Assembly (NCBI RefSeq): GCF_015832195.1 | Contig: NC_052028.1 | Location: 5,189,501 to 5,253,500 of the forward strand | Source: Motacilla alba alba | Lineage: Eukaryota; Chordata; Aves; Passeriformes; Motacillidae | Direction: 5' to 3' | Length of the DNA stretch: 64,000 nt | Shown: one piece after another, positions 22,901-35,480 of the stretch | Position numbering within the stretch: position 1 is the stretch's first letter | Layout of the letters: each line of letters opens with the position of its first letter | The notes under the pieces: generated by a model | What the model was told of the DNA's origin: nothing | The model's input: the letters and a program-made list of their open reading frames with translations, nothing else | Databases searched by the model: none | Translations under genes and position numbers: made by a program

Positions 22901-25900
22901 GATCAATCAATCTTTCCATTTTATGGAAACAAGAAGTTTCCAGCACAGGTACAGGCTTAGAGAGAGGAGGAGGGATGGAGGGAAGTTAGAGATGTAAATA
23001 GCTTGCCTTTCTCAATCACCGCCTGTAAATTCCCTTGTGGCTCACAAGACTCCCCCAGGCCAACAGAGCAGAGAATTTTATGTTCTTGCTTCATTTTTTT
23101 CTATTAAATGTAAATAAAACTATTGAACTTTCTTTGTATAAAGAAAGCTAAGTGTGTAAATATTTGAAGGAACATGGAAACAAAACTCTCATGGTTATCA
23201 GTAAAATAGACTTTAAAATACATCCCACTGTATCAGTTGGGACAATAACAAGGCCACCATTGTGAGCAGACTTAAAATAGAAAATTCCTTAGGACTGAGG
23301 AGGGACAGTGTACTCTACCCTGTGACCATGTGAAGGCAAAATAAAACTAAATGCTAAGCACAGCCCCACAAACTCAGCAGACAGGATACTCAGAATCCCT
23401 GACTGCCCAAATGTGTACAGGATAGGACTGAAGCAGCAGGTTGCAGGGAGGCTGATGGGCTGCAGTCACACCCTGGGCTTATCCCCCCTCACACCTGGCA
23501 CACTTTGGCTCTTGGCCCCTCAGTGCTGCAGAGCAGGGTAAGGTCTGAGACCTGCTCAGTCATTAACACCCAACCACATCCAGAAGCATTCCTTGGGTGC
23601 TTTATTGTATCAAAGTCAACAGACTTTGGAGTGCCTCAGGTCTAGAGGACTTAGAGCAGCTCAGACAGGTGCAAAACCCCATTTTTCTAACAGCTTCCTT
23701 CATTTAATACAATCACAGTGTTTTGTCAATGGAAAGAATTCTGGTAATGATAAAGCAACTCTTCCAGGCCTGTATTAGACTTAATGTCATGCTCAACCTT
23801 GCCCTTATATTTTGAAATAATCTAAATTTACCTAAACATACTGGTGTTAGATGTTGTGACCTAAAACATCTGCACCTTCTTACCTCTCACATGACAATGG
23901 CAGTTCTCAGAGGGAGTACACACTTGAAAGGACACAGTCCATCAATTACTGCTATTTAAAAGCATCAATTAACATAAGAAAAGCAACATTTAGATATTAG
24001 GTGCTACAATGATGGAGCTTTTTCCTTGCAAACAGAGAACTGCTACCAGCAACCTTTCGTCTTTAGTCTATCTAAGTAAATAAACTCAGAATCAACTAAA
24101 TTCATGATTTGCATGACAGTGGACTAAGCAAAACCGAATCAATCCCTCCCGTGGGATTAAGTAGAGCTTCAGGCTGACCAAGGTTGCTTACCTTTGAGAA
24201 TAAACTATTTTCTAAAAGAGTCAATCTCAAAGACTTTGAACAAGCAAGTTGCTTTCAACTTAATGAAAGCAAGGTTTACATTTTATTGGATTTGTGTTTG
24301 CTGTCTAATGTGGTAACAATGAAGCATAGCAAAACATTTGAATGAAATTAAATAGAAGGCATCTTTGATTTGCAGAAAGTCAACCCAAGTGCAATTTTAC
24401 TTTGAGACAGAGGTATATTGCGGAGTGGATGCCCTCAGAAAGGCTTTTAGAAGTTTCAGATTACGTTGGTTTTTGCTAGTAGAAGCTATAAACTTCTACT
24501 TTTCAGCTTCTGGGTTATTCTTTTTGGAATGTATGACATAAAAATCACTGGGAGTGACAGCATTTCCCCACTTCCAGAATTCATCCAAGTGTTTGGAACA
24601 CTAGAAATACTTCTGCTGAAAACAGCAAATGCCAAGTGTCAGGGGTACTACAAAGTACATCACATATATCATATATCATATTCCCATGGCATTCTAAATC
24701 TACACATATTTACCTGTGCATGCTAACATGCACCCATGTAAATTAGAAATCCACACTAAGTATACCCTAAACCATTCATTTCATGGCTGACAAAATTTCA
24801 GTTTGTAAAACGGGTTTTTTACAATCTATTTGTAAACTTGAAGTCACATTACAGGATCTTCCTTCTTCACTTGAACCTTCTGCAAGTGACAGTACAAATA
24901 CAGAATATTCCATCTATTTTTCTTGCCAGCCATCAGCACTACTGTGTATCCAGTGCTAAAACAAGCATTTTAGAGAGGCACTGTGGTTATAAATTGGACC
25001 TTTTGCCCCATTTTAAAACAAAATAAAACAAAATAAACATTTACTTTGAAAATCCAACCAAATCAGCTTGCACACAGTTCACACAGAAGCTCTAATGTCA
25101 GCCCATCAACCTTCTCCTACATAAAATGTTTTTTGAATTTATATAACACAAACTTAAGATAATTAAATTCCTCTTGCAAACTAAGTTGAGCAAAGCAGCA
25201 GACAATTTACTTTGGTAAACACAGCCTGCATTACACATGGCCATTGCACATGGTCTCACACTCACACACAGACTGCCGAGCTCCTGTCTCAAACAGGGAG
25301 GCTCAGGGCATTTGATTTGGTTAGGGTGATGCCAGCAGGAAACTGATAAAGAGTTTTTAACTTGAAGGTGAAAAAGTAAATAGCCCAATGATGATTCCAT
25401 ATTTATTTAACAGCATAGGTACTTTTACTAGCCAGACACTGTCTTCAGAGAAATCCTTAGAGGGTTTCTAAACCTTCCTCAATTCATCAGCCTTTATCAT
25501 TCTAACAAAACCATATTTGATTCATCTCAGATGTTAACCAGGCCAAATCTGATTCATTCACAAACAGCTGGTGTTTCCATGCTTTTCCATTTTCTTACAA
25601 TGATCATATGTCCTGGTGGGAATAATGTCTTAGCCAAATTTCTGGAATAAGTAAAATCTTTCTCTCGAACATACATATTCGAAATTTGTATTTCTGTGTG
25701 AAAATAGTACTTGGATTCATGCACATCAATTTTCTCAGACTTGGAACTGAGCTGTTTTCTAGAATTTATGCTAATGATCTGTAGATGCTGGCAAAGCTTC
25801 ATTTCTGTCCAGCCCATCTCCAGCCTCACTCTAGTAAAAATCCAAACAATGAATTCTGTCCAGTTGTCACAAGGATACAAGGATGGAACAAGGAATCAGA

Positions 25901-28900
25901 AAATGGGAGCAGACTCTTTAATGTCTGGGGGAGGAAAACTATCATCCTCTGATGTATTTGCACAACAGATTGACCAAGGATGAGCAAAGGCCTCTGTATT
26001 GTAAAATAGTATAAATAATAAAAGTGTTAACTATGTCTGCTTTCAGTTTAGAATTATTGCAGTTATGGAATCTAGAAGAACAGAAAAATCTGTTGCTTGA
26101 GGAAGCCATGACTTGTTCTACAACAGAACAGTGAAAATCCATTACAGCCAGCCAGGCTCTACCTTCTTGTGCTGTAATTGAGTGCTAACCTCCTTAACCC
26201 AGGTCTGCAAGGCAAATGGTCTTTAGCCATCAATGTGATTTGGAATGATGGATTTTTAAATATCCACCTTTGTGGGCATCTAAGGCTTTAATCTGTATTA
26301 ACAAGTCATTTGGTGCAATCAATTGTTGCAGCAGCAAGTAGCCGAGGTTCCTGCGTGTACTTCCCATGTCTTATTCTGGGATGCATTTAGCCTTGTACTC
26401 TGCCACCACCCCTAAATAAACATCTGAGAAGTACACAAGGGGCCAGTTACATGTTTGGACATTTTTTATGGGCTGGGATGCATTTTGTGCCCCCACAGAA
26501 AGAATTTTCATAATTTGTTTCCTTTGAAAAAAACCTACTTTACACTTCTAAACACTTTCTGGATGTGGAGCAGTGAGTGGGCTCAAGATGGCACAAGTGA
26601 GAGCAGTCAGGGCAAAACCTGCTGCTGTTCTGATCTAACACTGATGAAGACAAAGACAACTTCTGTCCAAGTTCTCTGCCAAGTAAATAGCAGCTAAAAA
26701 TAGGCAGGACACATATGTAGATTTGTCAATAAGGAAAAAGAGAAGCTGGCAGAGGAGGTACAGCCATTGGGGGATGGCCCCAGCACAGGTGCAGGGAGAC
26801 AGGAGAGCAGTGAGAGAGAGCAGAACACAGCAGAGGTTCAACACCTGGCTGTGAAATGGGCTGCACCTTTAACCACTGGTTCCACTTTGAACTACACTAA
26901 AGTAAAGATGTATCACAGAAGTTAACTTATAGCATTAAATATAACTATATAAAACCACAATTCTCTGAAGAACATTTTTGAAATTACCTTTTAAAAATAA
27001 GTTTTCAATACATCGTCTCTAAATGGATGATTTATTTTTTTAAAAACTGGAAGAAAATATTTGTTGTTCCAAAGACCTTTTTTTTTGTAAATTTAAGCTT
27101 GAAATCACAACTGGAAAATTATTTTAAAAAGTGTTGCTCCTAATTCCATTCATCTGTATTCATGCTTATGAAGATAAATCAGGACTAGGAGAATGAGCAC
27201 TAGTTCAGATGTTAATACTTTTTCCACCCTTGATGAACCAATGAGCTTTAATAGGCTACAATCAATTTAAATGTTACTCTACATCTACATTCAGGTACTT
27301 TTTTTTTTTCTTTTCTTTTTGAACTAACTAAATCATGTGGATGAATGCATTTTTAATATGCCTAAGGATAAATTAACATAAAGGTTTTGAGACCTGTGAC
27401 AGTGATCCCACATAAGAAAATGGAGAAGATATAAAACATATTGGCTAAAAAGAGAGTTGCATTTCTTTACAAGAAACCTCCAAAAGCAAATCCTCCCTCA
27501 GATGCTTTCCAACATGATCGAGTAGATGCCAATTCCAACTTCATCGGCGTTGTACCCTGCAAACTCCATGATTACATAGTGCAGCTGTGCTGCAGTTCTC
27601 CTCTGTCCTTATTTCCATGTATTATAAAGACAAATATGCAGATAGGGAACTGATCTTGGTAATACCCTCTGAAGTTTTCAGTCAGCTTCTAGGTACTATT
27701 TTACAGAAGGTATCTGAACTAAATCGACAGTAGTGAACAGGAACAATTCAAATATACGAGTTTGCAGGTAGGGTACCTGTGAGTGCATGACACTCTGCTG
27801 GCAGGCTTCCTGCAGAACAGCGTGGTGCAGTGCTCTGACACTGCTCAACAGCCAGGCAGCACCTCCTGAGAGAAAGCAAACTCACAACAAATGCAAGGGC
27901 TGAAGCAGAAAATATTGCTACAAATTCTGAATATCATTAGGCATGAGACACACAAGAATCTTAGCTCAGAAAGGGATAGATAGAGGCATTTAGAAAATTT
28001 AGAAGCAATAATGAGACTGCACTTCTTTAAATTTAATTCCTTTATGTTTCAAAGGCTGACAACTCTGGAGAGTTTTCTTTTTTCCTCATTTTGCTGGTAG
28101 TGCTTACAATTGTTACTAGGCTTTGTACATAAGAATAAATTAAAGACTGCAGCAGGTCAATGCATCCATATGGAAAAGCAATCCCTAACAAGGGAGAAGG
28201 ATCCCCTGTCCTCCGGGCAGTGTTAAACTTCCCCCAGGAAGTTTATATTTCTCTATAAAGTTACTATATTTCACATCTACAAAGGCCTGTTCAGTCCAGC
28301 CTGAGAATTTGTCTCTATTTTCACATGCCCTGCTCATAAGGAACAGCTGCCAGAATGTAGTTTGCATGAGGTTAATGGATCAGACTTTGACTTCACATTT
28401 TTGTGTCCAAGAGTAAGTAAATAAAGCAGCAGGTCATTCAGCTTTCAAAGAAGGTAGCCAAATCTGACTTGAATTGCACTACCAGTGTGCTCACTCAAAA
28501 TCACATTTCATTTTTGCTCAAATGTTGCTATACCAGGTGTATAGTGACCAAATCAACATCTTTCATGCCCATCCATTTGGATCCACTTCCAAAGGCTCCA
28601 TAAGGTGAAAAATCATGACAGAGCTTCTTATGATCACTCAAGACACTTTTTCAGGAAAGAGTTCTGTGATGATTTAAAATGTTTTTCAGAGGTTTTTCTG
28701 TATAGCAATGACTGTAACTCACTTGTTTGCAAATGTCTTCTCTGCTGCTAATCAGTTTAGTCATTGACCTTGCTAATTTCAAGTGTTGTCACCATGAATT
28801 TCAAATATTTGAGGAATCAGTATAATAGTGCTTGTGCTGCAAGATCATGCTGCACTGTCCACTATACATTCAATGACCACACATGGACTGGATTCTTACT

Positions 28901-30000
28901 ATTATTTTATTTGCAATATTCTACTGTCACGTTATTCAACTTCATATTTTATTTTGATAATTGGCAGTGCAAAAGCTGAAGGGCAAATCTGATTTCAGCA
29001 CAGAACAGAAATAGCAGTGTGGTAATTATACCAGACATTAGGCATATTTATGATGTTCAGTGGTGGTAGCTCAGACTAAGATCACTTCTGTCCTTTGGAA
29101 TGACCCACAGAACATAATTCAGAGTTCATGTGCAAGATGAAATTATGTTTATTTTATACTATTATTTCAAAATATAATAAATTAATAGTGCACTAAGTTA
29201 ATGCATCCTGATACTCATTTGGGCACATCTGTAGCATGTGCTGTTCCCCGTTCTCACTGGGCTCTGTATCTTTCTAGAATTTGTACATACTCACGTACCT
29301 CCCTCTTCTGCTCTCAGGTCACATTGGCAGGGCACTGCTTCTTTCTGGCACTTATCCCCTTGCTCAGTAGGTGGTATTCTTGGCAGTAATAATTACAAAT
29401 TGAAAATGATATTTATTTTAGTAAGATAAGAAGGTGGATGCCGTTGCTCTAAGCAGATATAAGATTTCTAGCCCTCCCTTCTCTATCCCAGCTACCAATT
29501 CTGGCCTGGAATCATGGCAGCCTGTCCTTTTTTGATGTGCTCAAAAAGCTGAAAACAGTATCATGGCAATGAAAATACTTGAAAGCAGACACCTTAGGGT
29601 GTTGACTGGGGCTTCTGGCTTCAGGACCCAGTGACACATTTCCCTCTGGGTGTTCCTACAGAGCACTCTAGGGCTGGGTTTGACACCACAGGGTCTCCAT
29701 GGAGGCACTGCATCAGGGATTTCCCTTTTCCAAGCTTGCCTTGCACCTGTTTTTTGGGAGGGATGAGGAGGCTGGTGTGTCCAGGGTTGTTGAGGAGCTG
29801 AGCCCTCAGGCACCATGCACAGGGCACAGACCCAGACCCACCCAGCACTGGCAGCTGAGTGAGGGGCAAGCTCCATGCAAGGGCAGCAGAAAGGGATCAT
29901 CAACATATAGAGAGCGTAATGAAAAAAAAATCCCATGAAATTCCTTTCCTTAATTCTTTCTTTGGCCCTATAAAAATAACCCAGCCAGCTCCAGAGCAGG
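19991..30000. other. Noncoding unique sequence
   Basis: No gene or repeat family is recognised outside the candidate exon at 21461-21588. The 108-codon minus frame at 25554-25880 contains lysine- and isoleucine-rich peptide typical of AT-rich chance frames. An acceptor-like CTATTTTCACACAG and a weak donor occur inside it, but there is no family match. A segment at about 26225-26430 has the look of conserved noncoding DNA. A GC-richer patch at about 29620-29910 holds overlapping frames on both strands and is unexplained. Confidence 0.5.
21461..21588 (-). other. Exon-like segment, minus strand, 128 bp (candidate only)
   Basis: On the minus strand a pyrimidine-rich stretch leads to the acceptor CTCGCACATTTCAG, and the donor is GAG followed by GTAAAT. 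The frame has two leading bases and 42 codons and ends on a codon boundary. The peptide includes LLAQLSECLACISSDIRDCA and then LILQCWAVHLQE, helical-looking and cysteine-rich, with no family I recognise. The frame stays open beyond the donor, so the boundary is not supported by a stop. Its end phase does not fit the start phase of the segment at 16559-16712, so the two cannot be adjacent exons of one transcript. Confidence 0.22.
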
Positions 30001-33000
30001 CTGAGAGAACTAATTACCTGAAATTGGCTAATGTGTTTTTGGAAAGGACTCTAATGATGTCTTTTTTCACTGTTAAAAAAAGATGGCAGGTATGGAGAGG
30101 AACAACTTCTAGTACTCCCAGAAGTCCTCCTTTCTCACAGGGAATTTGAGAGTAAAATCATGACGTTTCCTGGAAGATAATTCTTTAGAATTGGGTGCTA
30201 AGAGGTGCAGCCTGTTCCAGTTGCCATAAAATATTGATTCACCCCCTTCTTAGGTATAACACTACAGCCCTAAACTCTGCCCTCTGTTTTCCTCAATTAT
30301 GAAAAATGTGCGACTTTGTAGAGTTTTATCTACTAGATTAAAAAAAAATGCATTTGAAAGATTAAAATTTGTTGGAATTCCTTACTTTGCATCAAACCTA
30401 GAGAGTAGCAGTTACTGTGAAAAAACACTTCAAAGACTGAATTAGAAATTGTTTTGAATCTGAAGAGTCTCAACTTACAAAACTTGTTTAAGTTTATAGC
30501 TTGGCAAATAACTCACACATTTTGCTGTTCATTGGGGAGCTGTGTCCCCTGAGAATGGGGACATATCCATTGCTCAGTCCCAAGGCTCCTTACTGAACCC
30601 TCTTTCTTGCTTGGAAAGGGACTACAGTGGGAAGCTTGAGAGAGTCTGCAAAAAGGAAAACCTCTCCAGAATTGTAATTAGAACAAGAAATTAACTGTCC
30701 ATTTAATGTAACTCTGACCTACTGAACTGTATGTTAAAGAACTGTCCATTTGAAGAATCTGCACACACTGAAAATTCACTTTAAGATGATTGCCTCATTT
30801 CGGTGCCATCTCTTTTTCCCTCTCCCAGCACTAATAATATGAAGGCAGAAGAAAAGGCCCCTGCCCTGTCTGCTGCCTGCCTTCACCTGTGATGAAAGAG
30901 CACACAGAGGTGTACTGCACCAGGGAAATTCATAGACTACCCATTAGCAAGACCCACAGGCTGCAGAAAGTGCAATTCCTTTGCTTGTTGGTGCTAAGTG
31001 TACTTGTGACAAGCAAAACTCCCCAGAAAGTGGGCATAGACATAATCCACAACAATCTGAAAGCTCCCTTGACAGGGCCATCAAGTTTTCTAGAACAGAA
31101 AATCCAAACAGAACTAGTACTAAGGCACACATCAAATCACAGCGCTAAAGGAGGTGCAGTGGGAGGCTGATATGTCTTAGATGAAGTTTTTTATTTCTTT
31201 GAGTTTATTCTGTCTCAGGTTCACACAATCAAGCAAACTCATTTCATGAGAATTCATTAATGACAAAGGTGACAGGTAAACTTGTCTTGATTGGCTGCTG
31301 ATTTTATTCTTTTCTGTTATCACTGTTGTTTGGGGAAAACAAACCAACAAGAGACCTCTACACGTGATCAAATGTTATTGTGTGAGCTAAACAATAGCAT
31401 AGATTAGGCCAAACTGAAGGCAGGAATTGATTACCTTTAACAGCTTTAGCCAGTTAACAAAAGACGGAGTGCCTTCAGCTGTGATCTACTATTTACAGTT
31501 ACAAGTACCACCTGAAATATCCATGTGTTCACTAAAACACACAGAAACAGATAATAACAAGCCATTGTATTAAGTCTGCCTGCCATGATATTGTTAAAAA
31601 TCCATAAAACACAATTGTGAAGCTACCAACGCTAATTATCTTCCTCCCCTGAAAAAAAATATAAAAAGAAGAAAAAGAAGAAAAAAGGGAAAAGAAAAAC
31701 ATGAAAAAAAATAGGATTTAGTGCTGGCAAAGATGCCAAATTGACAAGCAATCACTCTCCTGGCAGCCAGAGCACAAACAGGTGGATGTAGCTGGAACAC
31801 ACTTGCCCAGTGACAGCTCAGAGTGAGCCTGGCACCACACCAGTTATAAGGGTTGGCAAATCATAGAAGTAACAACCATCATCTTAAGTCTCTTGACTCC
31901 GACCAAATAATCCAATGGAATAAGGAAGGTTAACAAAGTAAAATATGTTGCAGTCCTTCAGAATGATGCCAGTGCTAAAATAATCACTTATCCTTCCTAA
32001 GGCAAGTCAGGAAGGGGGCAATCAACTCTCTGCAGCATCCAGGGAATGTTTGTGTTAATAAGACCCTCTGTCTGAAAATACCCTCTCTCTTTATTGCCTC
32101 AGGAAAAGGCCAACACAAATGAATCCGCTGAGATTTTATCAAACCAAGACAGGATTTTTTGGGCATCTCCCTGGTTGTTAGTTTTAAATATCAGCTGTCT
32201 GTGCTTGATACTGTTCAGAACTGGCCCAAGATGAAACTTTTCCTTTAATTCTAAGCTAGACATAGTGCTCTCAAAATGTGATTCGCCTAGAAATCGTATG
32301 CTGTGCAAGGAAATACAAATCTACATGTGGAAAAGGGATTTATTACATGAAATCAAATAATTACCAACTGGATAGTTATTTAAATGCCTTAGGGAGGAAA
32401 GAGGGGAGTCAAAATAGTTTTATAATGATTTGGAAAAAAGAAGCTGGTCATAATTTTCCTTTCCTGTTTACCTTCAAGGCATGCTGCAAGGTAGATCTGT
32501 TTTGTGTGGCTGCAGCACAGGTTGTTTTGAGATAATGAATTAGCAGAGGATGTTTAAGTTCTGATAGATGGTTCAGTTAATATCTATCTGGGCACTCTGT
32601 CTCCTGGACAAATGCCTAAATGTCAAATTCTGTGCAGTTAAACTTGTGGATTTTATGTAAGCTAAAAATGCATAACTAGCACATAATTTGCAAAGTGATG
32701 TTTAAGAGAGACTTTAAAATTATTTTTGTACCATACTTCCCTCTCTGGTGATCTTTTTAAAGCAGATGTTGGATTTATTACACAGGCACAGCTGAAGGGC
32801 CACACTCAGGCCCAACGCACAGGAGTAACAGGGTCTCAGCAGATGTGAATTGCTAAGAAGGGCAGAGATGGGTGAAATCTAGGGGAACATGGAGGCATCA
32901 CAGTAAACACAAGAATGAACAAAACAGATGCACAAATGCCCCAAAATTGTGGACACCAGGGGTAAGGTCAGATGCTGTTACATACTCAAGGGTTTGACTG

Positions 33001-34959
33001 AAGGAGCAGCCGGCTCTTATACAGGAGGCTCAGCAAAGAAAGAGTTAAAAATATTAAAAATATATAGAAGGTAGAAAAGTACATTGGTACCTCTCAAATA
33101 TAGATCTCCATTAGCAAAATTCTTTCTTGTATTTGCCCCATCTGCTGCTGAAACACTGATGAGGTATTGCAGAAATAGGTTCCTGCACAATCCCTAAACT
33201 CCAGACACCAGAGTTAGATCTGTTACCAAGTCCTCCAGACCTCAAGAGCAGCACAGCTGCTTTCTCCTTCCCAATATACAACTCAGTGAGAGATGAGCTC
33301 TGTGTGTGTGTGCATATACAGAATTTTGTTTATATGTAAATGCCTGAAAAAATTTGGAACTACAACTAGTGACATGTAGAACTCTGATGAAAAAGTAGCT
33401 GCTTCTGAAAAGTGGGTTTTGATGAATTTTGTATGATCTCTTTAAAGATTCTCTAATGCATATTTCAAAAGATGTTTCAATACTGTAAGTTTTAGATCAG
33501 CTCGTAACTGATAATTTAGATTTTTCCAAGACTATTCTCCTGCGGTATCTACTTTCCAAACTGAGATTTAAATGTATAGTAATTCTGAATGAAATCACAG
33601 GTTGAATATTAGATTACAGCATATAAAACATCACAAAGTCCTTTGTTAATGCTAAATTAAAACCTCAGCTAAGGGAAACTTACTAAAAGTATCTGGGAAT
33701 GCCAGAATTAGAGGCCTTTTGTGCTTAGCAGTTTTTCTTGTATGACTTGTTTCTAGTGCCTCTGCATAAAGAATGATCAAACATTACCAATGCCTTTAGC
33801 TCCTAAGATAGGCACAAACTGCAAAGAAATACATTATTTTTAAATAAGATTATGTCTTATGAAAATAATCCCAGACAACAAATAACTACAAAATTTAGCT
33901 ATTGCATGAGTGTGCAGTCTCTAACCTCCAAATAGTTATCGGATATTTTAGATAATTTAACATTGTTAGGTAAACTCTAGACATTTTGCTGCTGTTAACT
34001 CTGTGCTCATCGTTCAGTTTTTCCCTCCCTCAGCCCAGTGCTGTTTATTCCCTGTCAACTCAATTCACCCCGATATCAAAAGAGCAATTTCCTGCTCCTC
34101 CTGCTGCCCTGGCACTGGGAGCAAGGCTGGGAGGTTGCATCAGCTGCCTGCACAATTAGAGGTTCTGCTTTTTCCCTCAGGATGGGGACATGACCCCTCC
34201 TGTGAGGCACTTGGAGGAATCCAGGTGGACTTTCCAGGATAAAAGCACAGCTTTGCCTCTGCCTGTCCACACCAGGACACAGCCACAGTGCAACTGCTTG
34301 CTTCTCAAAGCTCAGGTTCCAATTTCCAGAAGTCCTTAGTTCTCACTCAGGCACCAAAACAAATCGTTTCAGGGGGAGCTGAACTCCCTGGAAAATAGCA
34401 GCAAATGAAGAAACCCTCCTGGGCATGTTAAAAGCTGTTGCATCGCCTGAGTAACTGAAATAGAAAGAGAAGTTAACAGCATCATTGCCTTTTATCCAAG
34501 TCTTGGTTTGCCATCTTCCAATGTGACAACAAACTGAACAAATATGAGCAAAAAGTTCTGGCTAATGTAAAAAACCCCATAAATTAATTTTGCACTCTCC
34601 TAAGCCTGTGTTTATTCACATCACTCTTTATTTCACTGTGCCCAAAGCCTTTATTCTCCAAAAGGCTGAAATGTGAGCAGCAAAAATGACACATGGCTCA
34701 AGACAAAAGGCACCAGGGTGAGCCTGTCCCAGTGCGTGTCTGCAGCAGGGACCAGATCTGCAGCTGAGCTCTTGGCTCTGGCACCCACCCCTACTGCTCA
34801 GTCCATACACATCAGATCCATTGGCTCCATTCCCTGGATTGCAGGAGGAGAGCAGAATATCCAATGGAGAGCTGCAGTGCACAAAGAGAGCTCAGGTCCA
34901 ACAGGAAAAGTCTGCTCTAGAGCAGCATCAAAGTATTAGTCTCTCAGCTTCCTAAGAAT
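30001..34959. other. Noncoding unique sequence
   Basis: The section contains an A/G-rich low-complexity run at 31651-31714, a short (TG)n near 33298-33313 and a GC-richer patch at about 34000-34940 with overlapping frames on both strands. The stretch 31384-31640 is repeat-free and high-complexity and may be conserved noncoding DNA. Frames near 30889-31170 overlap on both strands and have no recognisable product. No gene is called. Confidence 0.5.
31651..31714 (+). repeat. A/G-rich low-complexity tract
   Basis: A run of A with interspersed G and very few pyrimidines (AAAAAGAAGAAAAAGAAG-like units). Mirror-symmetric purine tracts of this kind can form triplex DNA, but nothing here shows that it does. 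Confidence 0.85.
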
Positions 34960-35480
34960 CATGCCAGTCACTGCAATTATATATTTCTAAATAAGTGATA
35001 AGTGATTTTAAAATAAGTCTATTTTCTCTGTCCTTTAACAAACTGATGCTGAGAATTTCCCAACTATTTTAATTCATGCTTTAATATGCATAAAATCAAG
35101 ATCGCAAGTAAATCATACATGAATGCAGAAATGTGTTTGTAAACCTTAGTACCCCTGCCATGATAATTGCTTAATATCTGGCATTAATGATGTTTTTTCT
35201 AATGCCAGATAACTGACATTTAAACACATTTAAGCATTAACGTGCAGGCATTCATGCAGAGACAGGCGATTATTTAAACAGGAAGGAATACAGTTTTAAA
35301 GACAAATAAAATATTTGCTGTGCCCCTGCAAAGCACAGTCTGACTTAATCAAGGGTACATATGTAATATGTTTTCATACTAGGTTTTTATAGCTATAGGA
35401 TATGTATATTCAACAGGTGAATAATTTTCAATTTAATATCACAAATTTAATCTGCCCACAGCAGAGCACCTTTAAAATTC
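34960..35480. promoter_or_regulatory. Possible conserved noncoding element with internal hairpin (by appearance only)
   Basis: Repeat-free, high-complexity AT-rich DNA containing an octamer-like TTAATATGCATAA at about 35081-35093, several TAAT cores, and the perfect hairpin at 35175-35211. The texture is that of vertebrate noncoding elements near developmental genes. No comparison was possible, so this is inference. If it is not conserved in other birds, it should be dropped. Confidence 0.25.
35175..35211 (+). repeat. Perfect 12-bp inverted repeat with 13-nt loop
   Basis: The left arm TATCTGGCATTA (35175-35186) and the right arm TAATGCCAGATA (35200-35211) are exact reverse complements separated by 13 bases. 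Pairing does not extend outward, because the next bases are A and A. The stem is too short for a typical microRNA precursor. It could be a paired binding site for a dimeric factor, or a chance palindrome. Confidence 0.9.

Noticed and set aside
25554..25880. 108-codon minus-strand frame, possibly an exon
   Set aside because: The composition is that of AT-rich chance frames. The internal acceptor-like CTATTTTCACACAG is fair, but the matching donor is weak, and no family is recognised.
29541..29936. 131-codon minus-strand frame as a gene
   Set aside because: Open frames overlap on both strands in a GC-rich patch, which is expected without coding function, and no domain is visible.
30018..30069. 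52-bp minus-strand segment with strong acceptor (CCATCTTTTTTTAACAG) and CAG/GTAATT donor and an open frame
   Set aside because: Too short to carry coding evidence, and its phase does not fit the next candidate at 21461-21588. It illustrates how often good splice pairs occur by chance in this window.
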